Below are positions 25,768-34,509 of a stretch of DNA of 64,000 nt, in pieces. The stretch spans positions 62,001 to 126,000 of the forward strand of contig NZ_NEVK01000008.1 in the NCBI RefSeq assembly GCF_002261265.1. The letters are read 5' to 3'. Below the pieces are notes generated by a model that had not been told where the DNA came from, did not search any database, and saw only the letters and a program-made list of their open reading frames with translations. The position numbers were made by a program, and so were the translations under genes. Position 1 is the stretch's first letter. Each line of letters opens with the position of its first letter. The DNA is from Bordetella genomosp. 7 (lineage in GTDB: Bacteria > Pseudomonadota > Gammaproteobacteria > Burkholderiales > Burkholderiaceae_B).

Positions 25768-27012
25768 TCAGGCCCGCATATCCTGCCTGGCGGCGCGGGC
25801 AGCGGGAAGCCCCGCGAAAGCAGCCGCCGCGCCTGCCACCGCCACGCCCACCGCAAGGCCTATCCACGCGCCATGCAGCGCATGGCTCAACAGAAGCCCG
25901 CCTACAACGGGCGAAGCAACATCGGCGACGGCGATCAGGGCTTGTGCCGCGCCCAGCATCGCCCCCTGGCGCGGCAGCGGCGTTCGCACGGACAGGGCGG
26001 CCAGGTAGGTAGGTTTGGCGATGGCGTCTCCGATACTGACGCACAGCACCGCGAAAACGAGCACGGGTATGGTGCCGGCCAGCCCCAGAACCACGAAACC
26101 GGTGCCGAGCAAGGTAAATATCAGGACGATCAGGCTCCTGTCGCTGAACCTTGCTCCCAGCCAGCCCAGCAGCGTGAACTGCACCAGCACATTGACCGCC
26201 CCATCGGCCATCATCAAATAGCTCAGTTGTTTCGGCCCGAAAGGATGGCCGTTCCAGACAAACGTGTCGGCCAGAAAAACCGGCACCTGCGAGGTGTACA
26301 TGCCGAAGGCAAAGAAATGGCACATCATCACCGCGAGCAGAATGCGGATGGCCGGCGCCCGCAGGACCGACGCAATCGAGCCGCCGGCTCGATTGGCCTG
26401 GCCAGGCTCTGCCGGCGCGGCGTGCCCGTCGTCCAGCCCGTACGTCGCCGCGCACAGCGCCAATAGCGTCAGCACCAGAGCTGCATATATGGGCGCGTTC
26501 AGCGACACATCGGAAAGCAGGCCGGACAGGCCCGCACCGACAATGCCCCCCAGCCCGACGCTACCTGTCAGTATGCCGATAGCCTGGCGCCGATGGTCGG
26601 GATGGGACCGCTCCGCAACATAGGCCGCCGCTGCCGAAAGGTTTCCCGCGGCGGTGCCGAATAGCGCGCGAGCCAGTAGTACGCACAGCAGCCCCGGGGC
26701 AGCCGCCAGCAACAGCAGACTTGCCGCCGCGACAACCTGGGTGCCCAGCAGGACACGCTTGCGGCCATAACGGTCGGACAGTTGGCCGATAAGCGGCGCG
26801 AAGACGAACTGGCTTAGCGCTTCAATGGCAAAGACTACGCCGAGCATCAGCGCAGAGCCGCCCATTTCCCTGACATAGAACGGCAGTACCGGCAGCACCG
26901 CGGCCATGCCGGCCCCGTACATGCAGACGATAAAGCCCACGATGGCAACAGTGCGCCACGGGATGGCCTTGTGGCCCGGGCGGTGCTCGCCCGCCTGCAT
27001 GCATGCGGTCAT
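25768..27012 (-). CDS. MFS transporter, drug-efflux type
   Basis: This 414-residue, 12-helix major facilitator probably exports a small molecule. Motif A between helices 2 and 3 is GQLSDRYGRKRVLLG, and AALLSDVSLNAP-type loop residues follow the motif C-like glycine-rich helix (TGSVGLGGIVGAGLSGLLSD). The ATG at 27012 is 22 bases after the monooxygenase stop, so both belong to one MarR-controlled operon. The longer upstream frame runs antisense-like through the monooxygenase and is not coding. The TetA-like layout and adjacency to a flavin monooxygenase suggest resistance to, or handling of, an aromatic toxin or antibiotic. Confidence 0.87.
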   Translation of the reverse strand: MTACMQAGEHRPGHKAIPWRTVAIVGFIVCMYGAGMAAVLPVLPFYVREMGGSALMLGVVFAIEALSQFVFAPLIGQLSDRYGRKRVLLGTQVVAAASLLLLAAAPGLLCVLLARALFGTAAGNLSAAAAYVAERSHPDHRRQAIGILTGSVGLGGIVGAGLSGLLSDVSLNAPIYAALVLTLLALCAATYGLDDGHAAPAEPGQANRAGGSIASVLRAPAIRILLAVMMCHFFAFGMYTSQVPVFLADTFVWNGHPFGPKQLSYLMMADGAVNVLVQFTLLGWLGARFSDRSLIVLIFTLLGTGFVVLGLAGTIPVLVFAVLCVSIGDAIAKPTYLAALSVRTPLPRQGAMLGAAQALIAVADVASPVVGGLLLSHALHGAWIGLAVGVAVAGAAAAFAGLPAARAARQDMRA

Positions 27013-27034
27013 GTTGGGTACTCTGGTGTGCGTC

Positions 27035-28543
27035 TTAGTCTGCGCGGGCAGCGTACGCCGGCATGGCCATGCGGCGCAGGTAAGCGTCGAGCTCGGCAAG
27101 GCGGCCGGCATGGGCGATGGCCGCCACGTAGCCGTCAGGCCGCACCAGCACACAATCGCCGGGCGCCAGGCCGTATGCGTCCTGGACATGGCTCCATGCG
27201 TCGACCGTGTCGCCGTCAGGGCCGACATGGCGCACGCGCAGCCCAGCGCGGGTAGCAAATGCGCCGAGCCGCGCCTGGTAAGCCAGCAACGTCCAGTGCG
27301 TACCCTGGAACAGTTGGAACAAGCGCGTCGGCTGGCCCGATGCGCCGCGTACAGGCGCATCCGGTGCGCGGTCGCCTGCGCGCAGGCCGTGGATGCGCGC
27401 AGGCAGTTCCAGGGCAAGCGCGGAATCGCGGTAGCCAATATCCAACTGGCGCACCTCGCGGCCGCGCCGCATGTCGCCGTGTTGCTGGGCCTGTAGCAAT
27501 CGAGTGGAAAGGCCCAGCATGGATTCGGCTACCGGACGCCGCTCGGCCTCGTAGGTATCGAGCAACGCCTGATCCGCTCCTTTCAATACTGCCGCGAGCT
27601 TCCAGCCCAGGTTGTAGGCGTCTTGCACACTGGTGTTCAGGCCCTGGCCACCCGTGGGAGGATGCACATGCGCGGCGTCGCCCGCCAGAAACACCCTGCC
27701 CGCGCGATACTGGCCCGCAAGCCGCGCGCTCATTTGATAATCGGACGCCCACGATACGGACTGGACCTTGATGTCATCGCGCCCGCTGCGCTCGGCCACG
27801 AGAGCGGCCAGCCCGTGGCCCGTAAGATCCACCGGCGCATCCGAGGCGACGGCGGCCTGAACCTGGAAAAGCCCGGTGCCCGCCAGCGGGCAGATGGCCA
27901 TCATGCGATGCCTGTCGCCCATGTTGAACTGGTGCCAGGCGTCGCGGCCCAGGCCCGACAGGATCACGTCGGCCACGATGGCGCGCGCTCCCAGCGACCT
28001 GCCCGCGAAGGGCACGCCCAGTGCGCCGCGCACGTAGCTGTGGCCGCCATCCGCGCCGATCAGGTAGCGGACCCGGACGGTCGTGTCGCCCCCGGCGCTG
28101 TGCACGCGCGCCGTGACGCCGTTGGCGTCCTGATCGAACCCGGTCAGCTCCGTGCCCCATTCGACCTGGTGCCCTAGTTCGGCCAGCCGGTCGCGCATGA
28201 CGCGTTCCGTGAGAAACTGCGGCACCATCAGCGCAGACGGGTGCGGTTCGGCCGCCGTAGGTTCGACGCGTTCGGCGATATCGGCGTCGAACCAGCTGCC
28301 GTCGTCGCGGTACGTGCGCGCGGGCGGATAAATGCCGCCCGCCGCGAACAGGGCGTCGAGTATGCCCAGGTCTTCGAATATTTCCTGTGTTCGCGGTTGT
28401 ATTCCCTTGCCGCGCGAGCCGGGAAAAGGCGTGGCGCTTTTTTCGATCAGCCGGAAGGGTATGCCCCTTCGGGCGAATTCCAGGGCCAGCGTCAAGCCCG
28501 TGGCGCCGGCGCCGCAGACCAGTATGTCGGGGGACGAATGCAT
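27035..28543 (-). CDS. FAD-dependent aromatic monooxygenase (PHBH/phenol hydroxylase fold)
   Basis: This 502-residue class A flavin monooxygenase hydroxylates an aromatic or polyketide substrate with NAD(P)H and O2. The FAD motif is ILVCGAGATGLTLALEFARRG near residues 6-26. The DG motif is LIGADGGHSYVRGALG, and FLAGDAAHVHPPTGGQGLNT with QDAYNLGWKLAA is the GD motif. The C-terminal 110 residues form the thioredoxin-like cap seen in pentachlorophenol and rifampicin or tetracycline monooxygenase relatives. I chose the ATG at 28543 (MHSSPDILV) as the family start. It is first in the operon with the MFS pump and divergent from a MarR regulator, with a palindromic operator between them. Confidence 0.88.
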   Translation of the reverse strand: MHSSPDILVCGAGATGLTLALEFARRGIPFRLIEKSATPFPGSRGKGIQPRTQEIFEDLGILDALFAAGGIYPPARTYRDDGSWFDADIAERVEPTAAEPHPSALMVPQFLTERVMRDRLAELGHQVEWGTELTGFDQDANGVTARVHSAGGDTTVRVRYLIGADGGHSYVRGALGVPFAGRSLGARAIVADVILSGLGRDAWHQFNMGDRHRMMAICPLAGTGLFQVQAAVASDAPVDLTGHGLAALVAERSGRDDIKVQSVSWASDYQMSARLAGQYRAGRVFLAGDAAHVHPPTGGQGLNTSVQDAYNLGWKLAAVLKGADQALLDTYEAERRPVAESMLGLSTRLLQAQQHGDMRRGREVRQLDIGYRDSALALELPARIHGLRAGDRAPDAPVRGASGQPTRLFQLFQGTHWTLLAYQARLGAFATRAGLRVRHVGPDGDTVDAWSHVQDAYGLAPGDCVLVRPDGYVAAIAHAGRLAELDAYLRRMAMPAYAARAD

Positions 28544-28561
28544 GGTCGTCTCGTGGTAGAT

Positions 28562-28578
28562 GTGTGTATTATGCACAC
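28562..28578. promoter_or_regulatory. Palindromic MarR-type operator
   Basis: GTGTGTATTATGCACAC is a 17-bp palindrome with two mismatched symmetric positions around the centre. It is placed midway in the 50-base gap between the divergent monooxygenase and MarR genes. It covers the likely promoters of both, so MarR repression of both genes is inferred. Confidence 0.6.
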
Positions 28579-28593
28579 GATAGGAGCAATACT

Positions 28594-29079
28594 ATGGCAT
28601 CGCGAAAAAATGTGCAAGATACACATATATCGGCGCAGATGAAGGCGCTGCATGGGGCGCTTATCAGCATCGCAAGCACGCTGAACCGGCCCCAGAATGA
28701 CGAGAACATGATCCAGAAGGCCGGCATACGGCTGGATCGCGCCCTGTTCTCGGTGCTGGTCAGCATCGAGCGGCTTGGGCCGGTAGGTATCGTGGAGCTG
28801 GCCGATCGTACCGGGCGCGACTACACCACGATCAGCCGCCAGGTGGCCAAACTGGAAAGCCTGGGGCTGGCACGGCGCCACGAAAACGCGCAAGACCGCC
28901 GCATCCGCGAGGCGTTGGTCACACCCGAGGGCAAGGCGATGACGGATCGCATCGACGCCGCACGAGAACGCATGGCCCGGACGATATTCAAAGACTGGAC
29001 CGCTGACGAAATCGGCAGCTTCGTCGCTCAGTTGCGCCGCTTCGCGGACGCCCTGGAAAAAGAAGCGCAGCGCTCATGA
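28594..29079 (+). CDS. MarR-family transcriptional regulator
   Basis: This is a 161-residue winged-helix repressor. The DNA-binding part reads GIVELADRTGRDYTTISRQVAKLESLGLARR near residues 67-97, followed by the wing ENAQDRRIREALVTPEGK. Helical dimerisation segments lie at both ends. TAGGAG precedes the ATG at 28594; the frame extends upstream but overlaps the divergent gene. It lies 50 bases from the monooxygenase start, with the palindrome at 28562-28578 in between, so it probably represses the monooxygenase-MFS operon and itself until an aromatic effector binds. It ends convergent with the large FAD/Fe-S dehydrogenase. Confidence 0.9.
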   Translation: MASRKNVQDTHISAQMKALHGALISIASTLNRPQNDENMIQKAGIRLDRALFSVLVSIERLGPVGIVELADRTGRDYTTISRQVAKLESLGLARRHENAQDRRIREALVTPEGKAMTDRIDAARERMARTIFKDWTADEIGSFVAQLRRFADALEKEAQRS

Positions 29080-29142
29080 TCAAACGGGTTGCGACGCGCC
29101 GTGCGCCCGACGTGTTGCGCCGCGCGCGCAAGACCCCAGGCG

Positions 29143-32100
29143 TCAGCCGGCCAACGCCCTGTGCAGGACGCGCGCCACATGCTCGGCCTTCATGCGCGCG
29201 TCCGCCCGGGTGCCGTCGGCAATCTGGTGCCGGCAACTGGTGCCGTCGGCCACCAGCAGCGTATCGGCCCCGGCGTTGCGCACCGCGGGCAACAGCGACA
29301 GTTCGGCCATTTTCATGGACGTGTCGTAATGCGAAGCCTCGTAGCCGAAGCTGCCTGCCATGCCGCAGCAACTGGATTCGATCAGCTCCACTTTCAGTTC
29401 AGGAATCAACCCCAGTATCTGCTGCACCGGCCTGACCGCGTCGAAGGCCTTCTGGTGGCAGTGCCCGTGCAGCAGCGCCCGCTTTTGCGGCAACGGTTTC
29501 AGCTTCAGGTTCAAGCGCCCCGCTTTCAGCTCGGTGGATAGAAACTCTTCGAACAGGTAGGCATGCCGCGACAACGCCTGGGCATCGTCGCCCAGGCCCA
29601 TGACCAGGAACTCGTCGCGCAGGGTCAACAGGCACGACGGTTCCAGGCCCACGATCGGCACGCCGCGTTCGACAAAGGGTTGCAGGGCATTGACCACGCG
29701 GCGGGCTTCGGCCCTGGCCTGATCGACCATGCCCGCCGCCAGATACGTGCGGCCGCAGCACAGGGGCCTCCGCGGTTCGGCATCGCCGGGCGCGGGCGCG
29801 GCGACGTGCACACGGTAGCCGGCCGCCTGCAGCACTTGCTGCGCGGCACGAGCATTGTCCGCCTCGAAGTAATTGTTGAAGGTGTCCGCGAACAGCACCA
29901 CGTCTGCCGTGTTCGAGTCGGCGGACTTGGCGTGGCGGGTGAAGACATCGCTGCTCCATTGCGGCAGCGTGCGCTGCGCGGAAAAGCCCAGCAGCCGTTC
30001 GGACAACCGCGCCAGCCCGGGCAGCGCGTCGCGCAGGTTCAGCAAGAACGGCACGCGGCTGGCCCAGGGCGCCCAGCGCGGCAGCGTAGCGACCATCTTG
30101 TCTTTTAGCGCCAGCCCGCGCTTCTGCCGCCATTGGTTCAGGAACTCGATTTTCATGCGGGCCATGTCGATGCCGGTGGGGCAGTCGCGCTTGCAGCCTT
30201 TGCAACTGACGCACAGGTCCATGGTGGCGCGCATTTCGTCGGACACCAGCGCATCGGGGCCCAGCTGCCCCGACAGGGCCAGCCGCAGGGTATTGGCGCG
30301 CCCGCGCGTCAGGTGCTGTTCATCGCGCGTGACACGGTAGCTGGGGCACATGGTGCCCGCATCGAACTTGCGGCAATGGCCATTGTTGTTGCACATTTCC
30401 ACGGCCTTGCCCAGCCCATGGGCAGGGTCTCCGCCAGTGCCGGGCGCGGTCAGCGTCTCGGTGGCGGGGTCGCTGTTCACGTTCCAGGCCGACCAGTCCA
30501 GCGCGGGCTTCAGCGCAATGACCTGGTATTCGGGCTTGAAGCGGAACAGCGTGCGATCGTCCATGCGTGTGCTGCGCACGATCTTGCCCGGGTTCATTAG
30601 GCGGTCGGGGTCGAAGGCGTCTTTGATTTCTTCGAAGGCGCGCGTCAGCCGGGGGCCGAACTGCCACGCCACCCACTCGCTGCGCACCAGCCCGTCGCCG
30701 TGCTCGCCGGAAAACGCGCCCTTGTAGCGCCGCACCAGCGCCCCGGCCTCTTCGGCGATGGCGCGCATCCGGGCCGCGCCGTCGCGGCGCATATCCAGGA
30801 TGGGCCGGACGTGCAGCGTACCCACCGATGCATGCGCATACCACGTGCCCTTCGTGCCGTGCCTGGCGAACACCTCGGTCAGCTGGCTGGTGTATTCGGC
30901 CAGGTGCTCCAGGGGCACCGCACAGTCTTCGATGAACGACACAGGCTTGCCGTCGCCGCGCATGCTCATCATGATGTTCAGGCCGGCCTTGCGCACGTCC
31001 CACAACGCCTTTTGCGCGGCCGCGTCGGGCATTTCGACCACCGACCCCGGCAGGCCCAGGTCGCCCATCAGTTCCACCAGCCTGGCCAGGTTGGCCAGCT
31101 GGTCTGCATGCGACTGGCCCGCGAACTCCACCAGCAGGATGGCCTCGGGTTCGCCGATGAGCGCCTTGTCGATCACCGGGCGGAAGGCCGGGTTGCCGCG
31201 CGCCAGGTCTATCATCGTGCGATCCACCAGTTCGACCGCACAGGGCCCCAGCCCCACGATATGGCGGGTCATGTCCATGGCCTGGTAGAACGTGGGAAAG
31301 TTCACCACGCCTAGTGCCTTGGCAGCGGGCAGCGGCGACAGCTTCAGGGTGATGCCGCGCGTGTAGGCCAGCGTGCCTTCGCTGCCCACCAGCATGTGCG
31401 CCAGGTTGACCTGCCCGTCGGCCGTATAGGGGCGCGGGCTTTGCGGGTGAAAGATGTCCAGGTTGTAGCCGCCCACCCGGCGCAGCACGGCGGGCACCTT
31501 GCCCGCGATTTCGTCGCGCTCGCGCGCGGCAATGTCGGCCAGCCGGTCCATGATGGCGCGCACGCGCGGCGGCGCGTTGCCCATGCGGCTGGTGTCGGTG
31601 AACGTGGCCGCCGTGCCATCGAGCAGCAAGGCATCGATGGCCAGCACGTTGTGCACCATGTTGCCATAGGCGATGGATCGCGACCCGCAGGAATTATTGC
31701 CCGCCATGCCGCCCAGCGTGCACTGCGCCGATGTGCTCACATCCACCGGGAACCACACGCCATGGGGCTTGAGCCAGGCGTTCAGGTGATCCAGCACGAT
31801 GCCGGGCTCCACCGTGACGGTCATGGCTTCCAGGTTGAAATCAAGGACGCGGTTCAAGTACTTGCTGTTGTCGATGACCAGCGCCGCGCCCACCGTCTGC
31901 CCGCACTGCGATGTGCCCGCGCCGCGAGCGAGCACCGGCACGCCCATTTCGCGACACAGCCCCAGCGCCGCGGCGACATCATCGGCCGACCGCGGCACCA
32001 GCACGCCCACCGGATCCACCTGGTAGATGGATGCATCGGTGGCATAGCGCCCCCTGGCGCCCCGCTCGAACAGCACTTCGCCCTGTGTGGCGCCCTGCAA

Positions 32101-32169
32101 TCGCGCGGCCAGTTCCAGGTGCAAGGGGTTCAGTTCGGCATGCAGGGGCGGGGGCAGGGGCGCGTTCAT
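29143..32169 (-). CDS. FAD- and 4Fe-4S-binding 2-hydroxyacid dehydrogenase (GlcD-GlcF fusion type)
   Basis: This 1008-residue fused oxidoreductase oxidises a 2-hydroxyacid and passes electrons to iron-sulfur centres and quinones or an electron-transfer flavoprotein. The FAD-binding PCMH domain is near 45-230 (VLVPRSADDVAAALGLC, ARGAGTSQCGQTVG, GGMAGNNSCGSRS). The FAD-oxidase C-terminal domain runs to about 530. Cysteine clusters follow near 600-690 (CNNNGHCRK, CVSCKGCKRDCP), then GlcF-like CCG segments (RPLCCGRTY, LEPSCLL, SSCCGMAGSFG). The ATG at 32169 begins family homology; the longer upstream frame belongs to the GntR gene region in another frame. It follows the GntR gene by 26 bases. D-2-hydroxyglutarate, D-lactate or glycolate are candidate substrates. 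Confidence 0.88.
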   Translation of the reverse strand: MNAPLPPPLHAELNPLHLELAARLQGATQGEVLFERGARGRYATDASIYQVDPVGVLVPRSADDVAAALGLCREMGVPVLARGAGTSQCGQTVGAALVIDNSKYLNRVLDFNLEAMTVTVEPGIVLDHLNAWLKPHGVWFPVDVSTSAQCTLGGMAGNNSCGSRSIAYGNMVHNVLAIDALLLDGTAATFTDTSRMGNAPPRVRAIMDRLADIAARERDEIAGKVPAVLRRVGGYNLDIFHPQSPRPYTADGQVNLAHMLVGSEGTLAYTRGITLKLSPLPAAKALGVVNFPTFYQAMDMTRHIVGLGPCAVELVDRTMIDLARGNPAFRPVIDKALIGEPEAILLVEFAGQSHADQLANLARLVELMGDLGLPGSVVEMPDAAAQKALWDVRKAGLNIMMSMRGDGKPVSFIEDCAVPLEHLAEYTSQLTEVFARHGTKGTWYAHASVGTLHVRPILDMRRDGAARMRAIAEEAGALVRRYKGAFSGEHGDGLVRSEWVAWQFGPRLTRAFEEIKDAFDPDRLMNPGKIVRSTRMDDRTLFRFKPEYQVIALKPALDWSAWNVNSDPATETLTAPGTGGDPAHGLGKAVEMCNNNGHCRKFDAGTMCPSYRVTRDEQHLTRGRANTLRLALSGQLGPDALVSDEMRATMDLCVSCKGCKRDCPTGIDMARMKIEFLNQWRQKRGLALKDKMVATLPRWAPWASRVPFLLNLRDALPGLARLSERLLGFSAQRTLPQWSSDVFTRHAKSADSNTADVVLFADTFNNYFEADNARAAQQVLQAAGYRVHVAAPAPGDAEPRRPLCCGRTYLAAGMVDQARAEARRVVNALQPFVERGVPIVGLEPSCLLTLRDEFLVMGLGDDAQALSRHAYLFEEFLSTELKAGRLNLKLKPLPQKRALLHGHCHQKAFDAVRPVQQILGLIPELKVELIESSCCGMAGSFGYEASHYDTSMKMAELSLLPAVRNAGADTLLVADGTSCRHQIADGTRADARMKAEHVARVLHRALAG

Positions 32170-32195
32170 AAGCCTTTTGAACAGAGAGTGGCGGG

Positions 32196-32951
32196 TCAGG
32201 CGGCATCCGACGGGTCTGGCCCATCGGCGCCGTCGGCGGACTGAAGGTGCTCTAGCACCGCTTCGCACTTGCGCCGCAGGTGCTGGCGCAGTATGTGGGC
32301 TAGCCGGGGACCGTCTCGCGAGGCCAGCGCATCGGCCATTTCCAGGTGTTCCTGCATGGCCTTGTCCCACTTTTCGAGGTTCAGGTTGGAACGGAACCGC
32401 AGGTTCTGCAGGCGCAGATTGATGTTGGTATATACCTGCGCCAGCAACTGGTTGTGCCCTGCCGCATTGATCCGGTCGTGGATGACCCGGTTCAAGTGGT
32501 AGTACGCCGACAGGTTGCGTCGGGCGTGGCATGCCTGCATTTCGAACGTCAGCGCCTTGATCTCGGCGATTTCCTGGTCGCTGATGCGCTCGCAGGCCAG
32601 TTCGCCGGACAGGGCTTCCAGCGCGCCCATCACTTCGAAGCTTTCGCGGACATCGTGCTGGGACAGCGCCACCACATGCGCGCCGCGGTTGGGCTGCATG
32701 CGTACCAGCCCTTCGGCCGACAACAGGCGGAAGGCCTCGCGCAATGGTGTGCGCGACACCTGCAGGCGGTCGCACAAGGCGCGTTCATTCAAACGCACGC
32801 CCGCGGCCAGTTCGCCCTCGATGATCATATTGCGCAAGCGCTCGGCAATCGCGGCCGGCAGCGTGCGCCGGTCTACCGCCGCAGACGGGGGGATGGCTTC
32901 GGATGCGGAAGGGACCGCCGGGGTATGCAGGCTCACGGGCTCGATCTTCAT
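32196..32951 (-). CDS. GntR-family regulator, FCD/FadR subfamily
   Basis: This is a 251-residue repressor. The winged helix near residues 30-95 reads IAERLRNMIIEGELAAGVRLNE, then LCDRLQVSRTPLREAFRLLSAEGLV. The FCD ligand domain has the metal-site histidines in YYHLNRVIHDRINAAGHN and in the EHLEMADAL region. The ATG at 32951 is the last base of overlap with its own operator (TTGGTATACAAA, 32951-32962), a direct hint of autorepression. A matching inverted copy lies at the divergent aminotransferase promoter. It is co-transcribed with the dehydrogenase downstream and probably senses a hydroxy- or keto-acid. Confidence 0.88.
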   Translation of the reverse strand: MKIEPVSLHTPAVPSASEAIPPSAAVDRRTLPAAIAERLRNMIIEGELAAGVRLNERALCDRLQVSRTPLREAFRLLSAEGLVRMQPNRGAHVVALSQHDVRESFEVMGALEALSGELACERISDQEIAEIKALTFEMQACHARRNLSAYYHLNRVIHDRINAAGHNQLLAQVYTNINLRLQNLRFRSNLNLEKWDKAMQEHLEMADALASRDGPRLAHILRQHLRRKCEAVLEHLQSADGADGPDPSDAA

Positions 32952-32962
32952 TGGTATACAAA
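32951..32962. promoter_or_regulatory. GntR-type operator at regulator start
   Basis: TTGGTATACAAA touches the first codon of the GntR gene. Its reverse complement occurs within the site at 33121-33139. FCD-type GntR proteins often bind TTGTATACAA-like sequences. Position over the start codon suggests repression of the regulator and dehydrogenase operon. Confidence 0.6.
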
Positions 32963-33120
32963 GTGGCAAGGGCGCATATCGTCGCCGGATTGGCCCCCGC
33001 GCCGCGTCGTGGCGTTGGAGCCGCCCCATTTTAATGGCTGCTTCCTTTCCAGAAATTGCTGTGCCGCCGCATTGAATCTGCTTGCAGAACTGCTTGTTTA
33101 GTGCGTATTCTTCCCCACAA

Positions 33121-33139
33121 TTGGTATTTTGTATACCAA
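33121..33139. promoter_or_regulatory. GntR-type operator upstream of aminotransferase
   Basis: TTGGTAT-TTTGT-ATACCAA is a perfect 7-bp inverted repeat with a 5-base spacer, ending 17 bases before the aminotransferase ATG. It includes TTTGTATACCAA, the exact reverse complement of the site at the GntR start. It probably controls the aminotransferase-TctCBA unit. Confidence 0.6.
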
Positions 33140-33156
33140 ATTCTCAGGAGCTCAAC

Positions 33157-34362
33157 ATGCAGCCGTTGTACTCGCACCCTTCCGGTCGTCACTTCCTGCA
33201 GATTCCGGGGCCCACCAATGTGCCCGATCGCGTGCTGCGAGCCATAGACCACGCCACCATCGACCATCGCGGCCCGGAATTCGGCGAGTTGGGCAAGACG
33301 GTGCTGGCCGGCATGAAGAAGGTGTTCAAGACCGACGGCGACGTCATCATCTACCCGTCATCGGGCACCGGCGCCTGGGAAGCCGCCCTGGTCAACACCC
33401 TGTCGCCCGGCGACAAAGTGTTGATGGCCGAAACCGGCCATTTCGCCACGCTATGGAAAAAAATGGCCGAGCGCCTGGGCCTGCAGGTCGAGTTCCAGGA
33501 TGGCGACTGGCGCCACGGCGCCGACCCCGAGCAAATAGGCAGGCGCCTGGCGGCGGACCCGGGCCACGAGATCAAGGCGGTGTGCGTGGTGCACAACGAA
33601 ACCGCCACGGGCGTGGTCAGCAACGTGCCGGCGGTGCGCAAGGCCATCGACGCCGCCGGGCACCCTGCCCTGCTGATGGTGGACACCATCTCGTCACTGG
33701 GGTCGCTGGACTACCGCCACGATGAATGGGGCGTTGACGTCACCGTGTCCGGCTCGCAAAAGGGCATGATGCTGCCGCCAGGGCTGTCTTTCAATGCAGT
33801 CAGCGCCAAGGCCCTGAAGGCTGCCGATACGGCCCGGCTTCCCCGTTCGTACTGGGACTGGAAAGAAATGCTGGCGATCAACCCGCGGGGTTATTTTCCG
33901 TACACGCCCGCAACCAACCTGCTCTACGGCTTGCGCGAAGCGCTGGACATGCTGTTTACCGAAGGTCTGGACAACGTGTTTGCGCGCCACCAGCGCCATG
34001 GCGAGGCCACCCGCCGCGCCGTGCGCGCATGGGGCCTGGAGATTCTGTGCGCGCGGCCCGAAGAATACAGCCCCGCCCTTACCGCGGTGATGATGCCCGA
34101 CGGACATAGCGCCGACGCCTTGCGCAAGACCGTACTCGACCATTTCAACATGTCGCTGGGACAAGGCCTGAGCAAGCTCTCGGACAGGGTTTTCCGTATC
34201 GGGCACCTGGGCGACTTCAACGACCTGACGCTTTGCGCCACCTTGTCGGGCGTGGAAATGGGCCTGAAGAAGGCCGGCGTGCCGCATCGCGCGGGCGGCG
34301 TGCAGGCGGCCATGGACTATCTGGCAGAGACCAGCCGGCCCTGCCCGGCGCAAGCGACGTAA
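33157..34362 (+). CDS. Class V aminotransferase, serine-glyoxylate type
   Basis: This 401-residue PLP enzyme most resembles serine-glyoxylate aminotransferase (SgaA). The start FLQIPGPTNVPDRVLRAI with IDHRGPEF is characteristic. The PLP lysine is K202 in VTVSGSQKGMMLPPGL, and VDTISSLGSLDYRHDEWGVD precedes it as expected. CAGGAG lies 7 bases ahead of the ATG at 33157; an operator lies just upstream of that. Length and residues are complete. It heads a plus-strand unit with the Tct transporter and faces the GntR/dehydrogenase operon. Together they suggest uptake and oxidation or transamination of a 2-hydroxy or 2-amino acid with glyoxylate or pyruvate as acceptor. Confidence 0.88.
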   Translation: MQPLYSHPSGRHFLQIPGPTNVPDRVLRAIDHATIDHRGPEFGELGKTVLAGMKKVFKTDGDVIIYPSSGTGAWEAALVNTLSPGDKVLMAETGHFATLWKKMAERLGLQVEFQDGDWRHGADPEQIGRRLAADPGHEIKAVCVVHNETATGVVSNVPAVRKAIDAAGHPALLMVDTISSLGSLDYRHDEWGVDVTVSGSQKGMMLPPGLSFNAVSAKALKAADTARLPRSYWDWKEMLAINPRGYFPYTPATNLLYGLREALDMLFTEGLDNVFARHQRHGEATRRAVRAWGLEILCARPEEYSPALTAVMMPDGHSADALRKTVLDHFNMSLGQGLSKLSDRVFRIGHLGDFNDLTLCATLSGVEMGLKKAGVPHRAGGVQAAMDYLAETSRPCPAQAT

Positions 34363-34509
34363 GCGCGTACGGCCGGGCCGCAAGCGTAGCGCGGCATCAA
34401 CAAGGAAGTCCGCAGCAAGGGGAGCAACAACAGGACTAGCAGTACAGGAAGGCTCGAACCAGGCGTACCGATACCGGGCGTCCCCGTGACACCACCGGAG
34501 GAGACACAC

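Noticed and set aside
29143-32775. 1210-residue single protein including the region upstream of 32169
   Set aside because: The first 202 residues are antisense-like Arg/Pro-rich sequence overlapping the GntR gene in another frame. Family homology begins at 32169.
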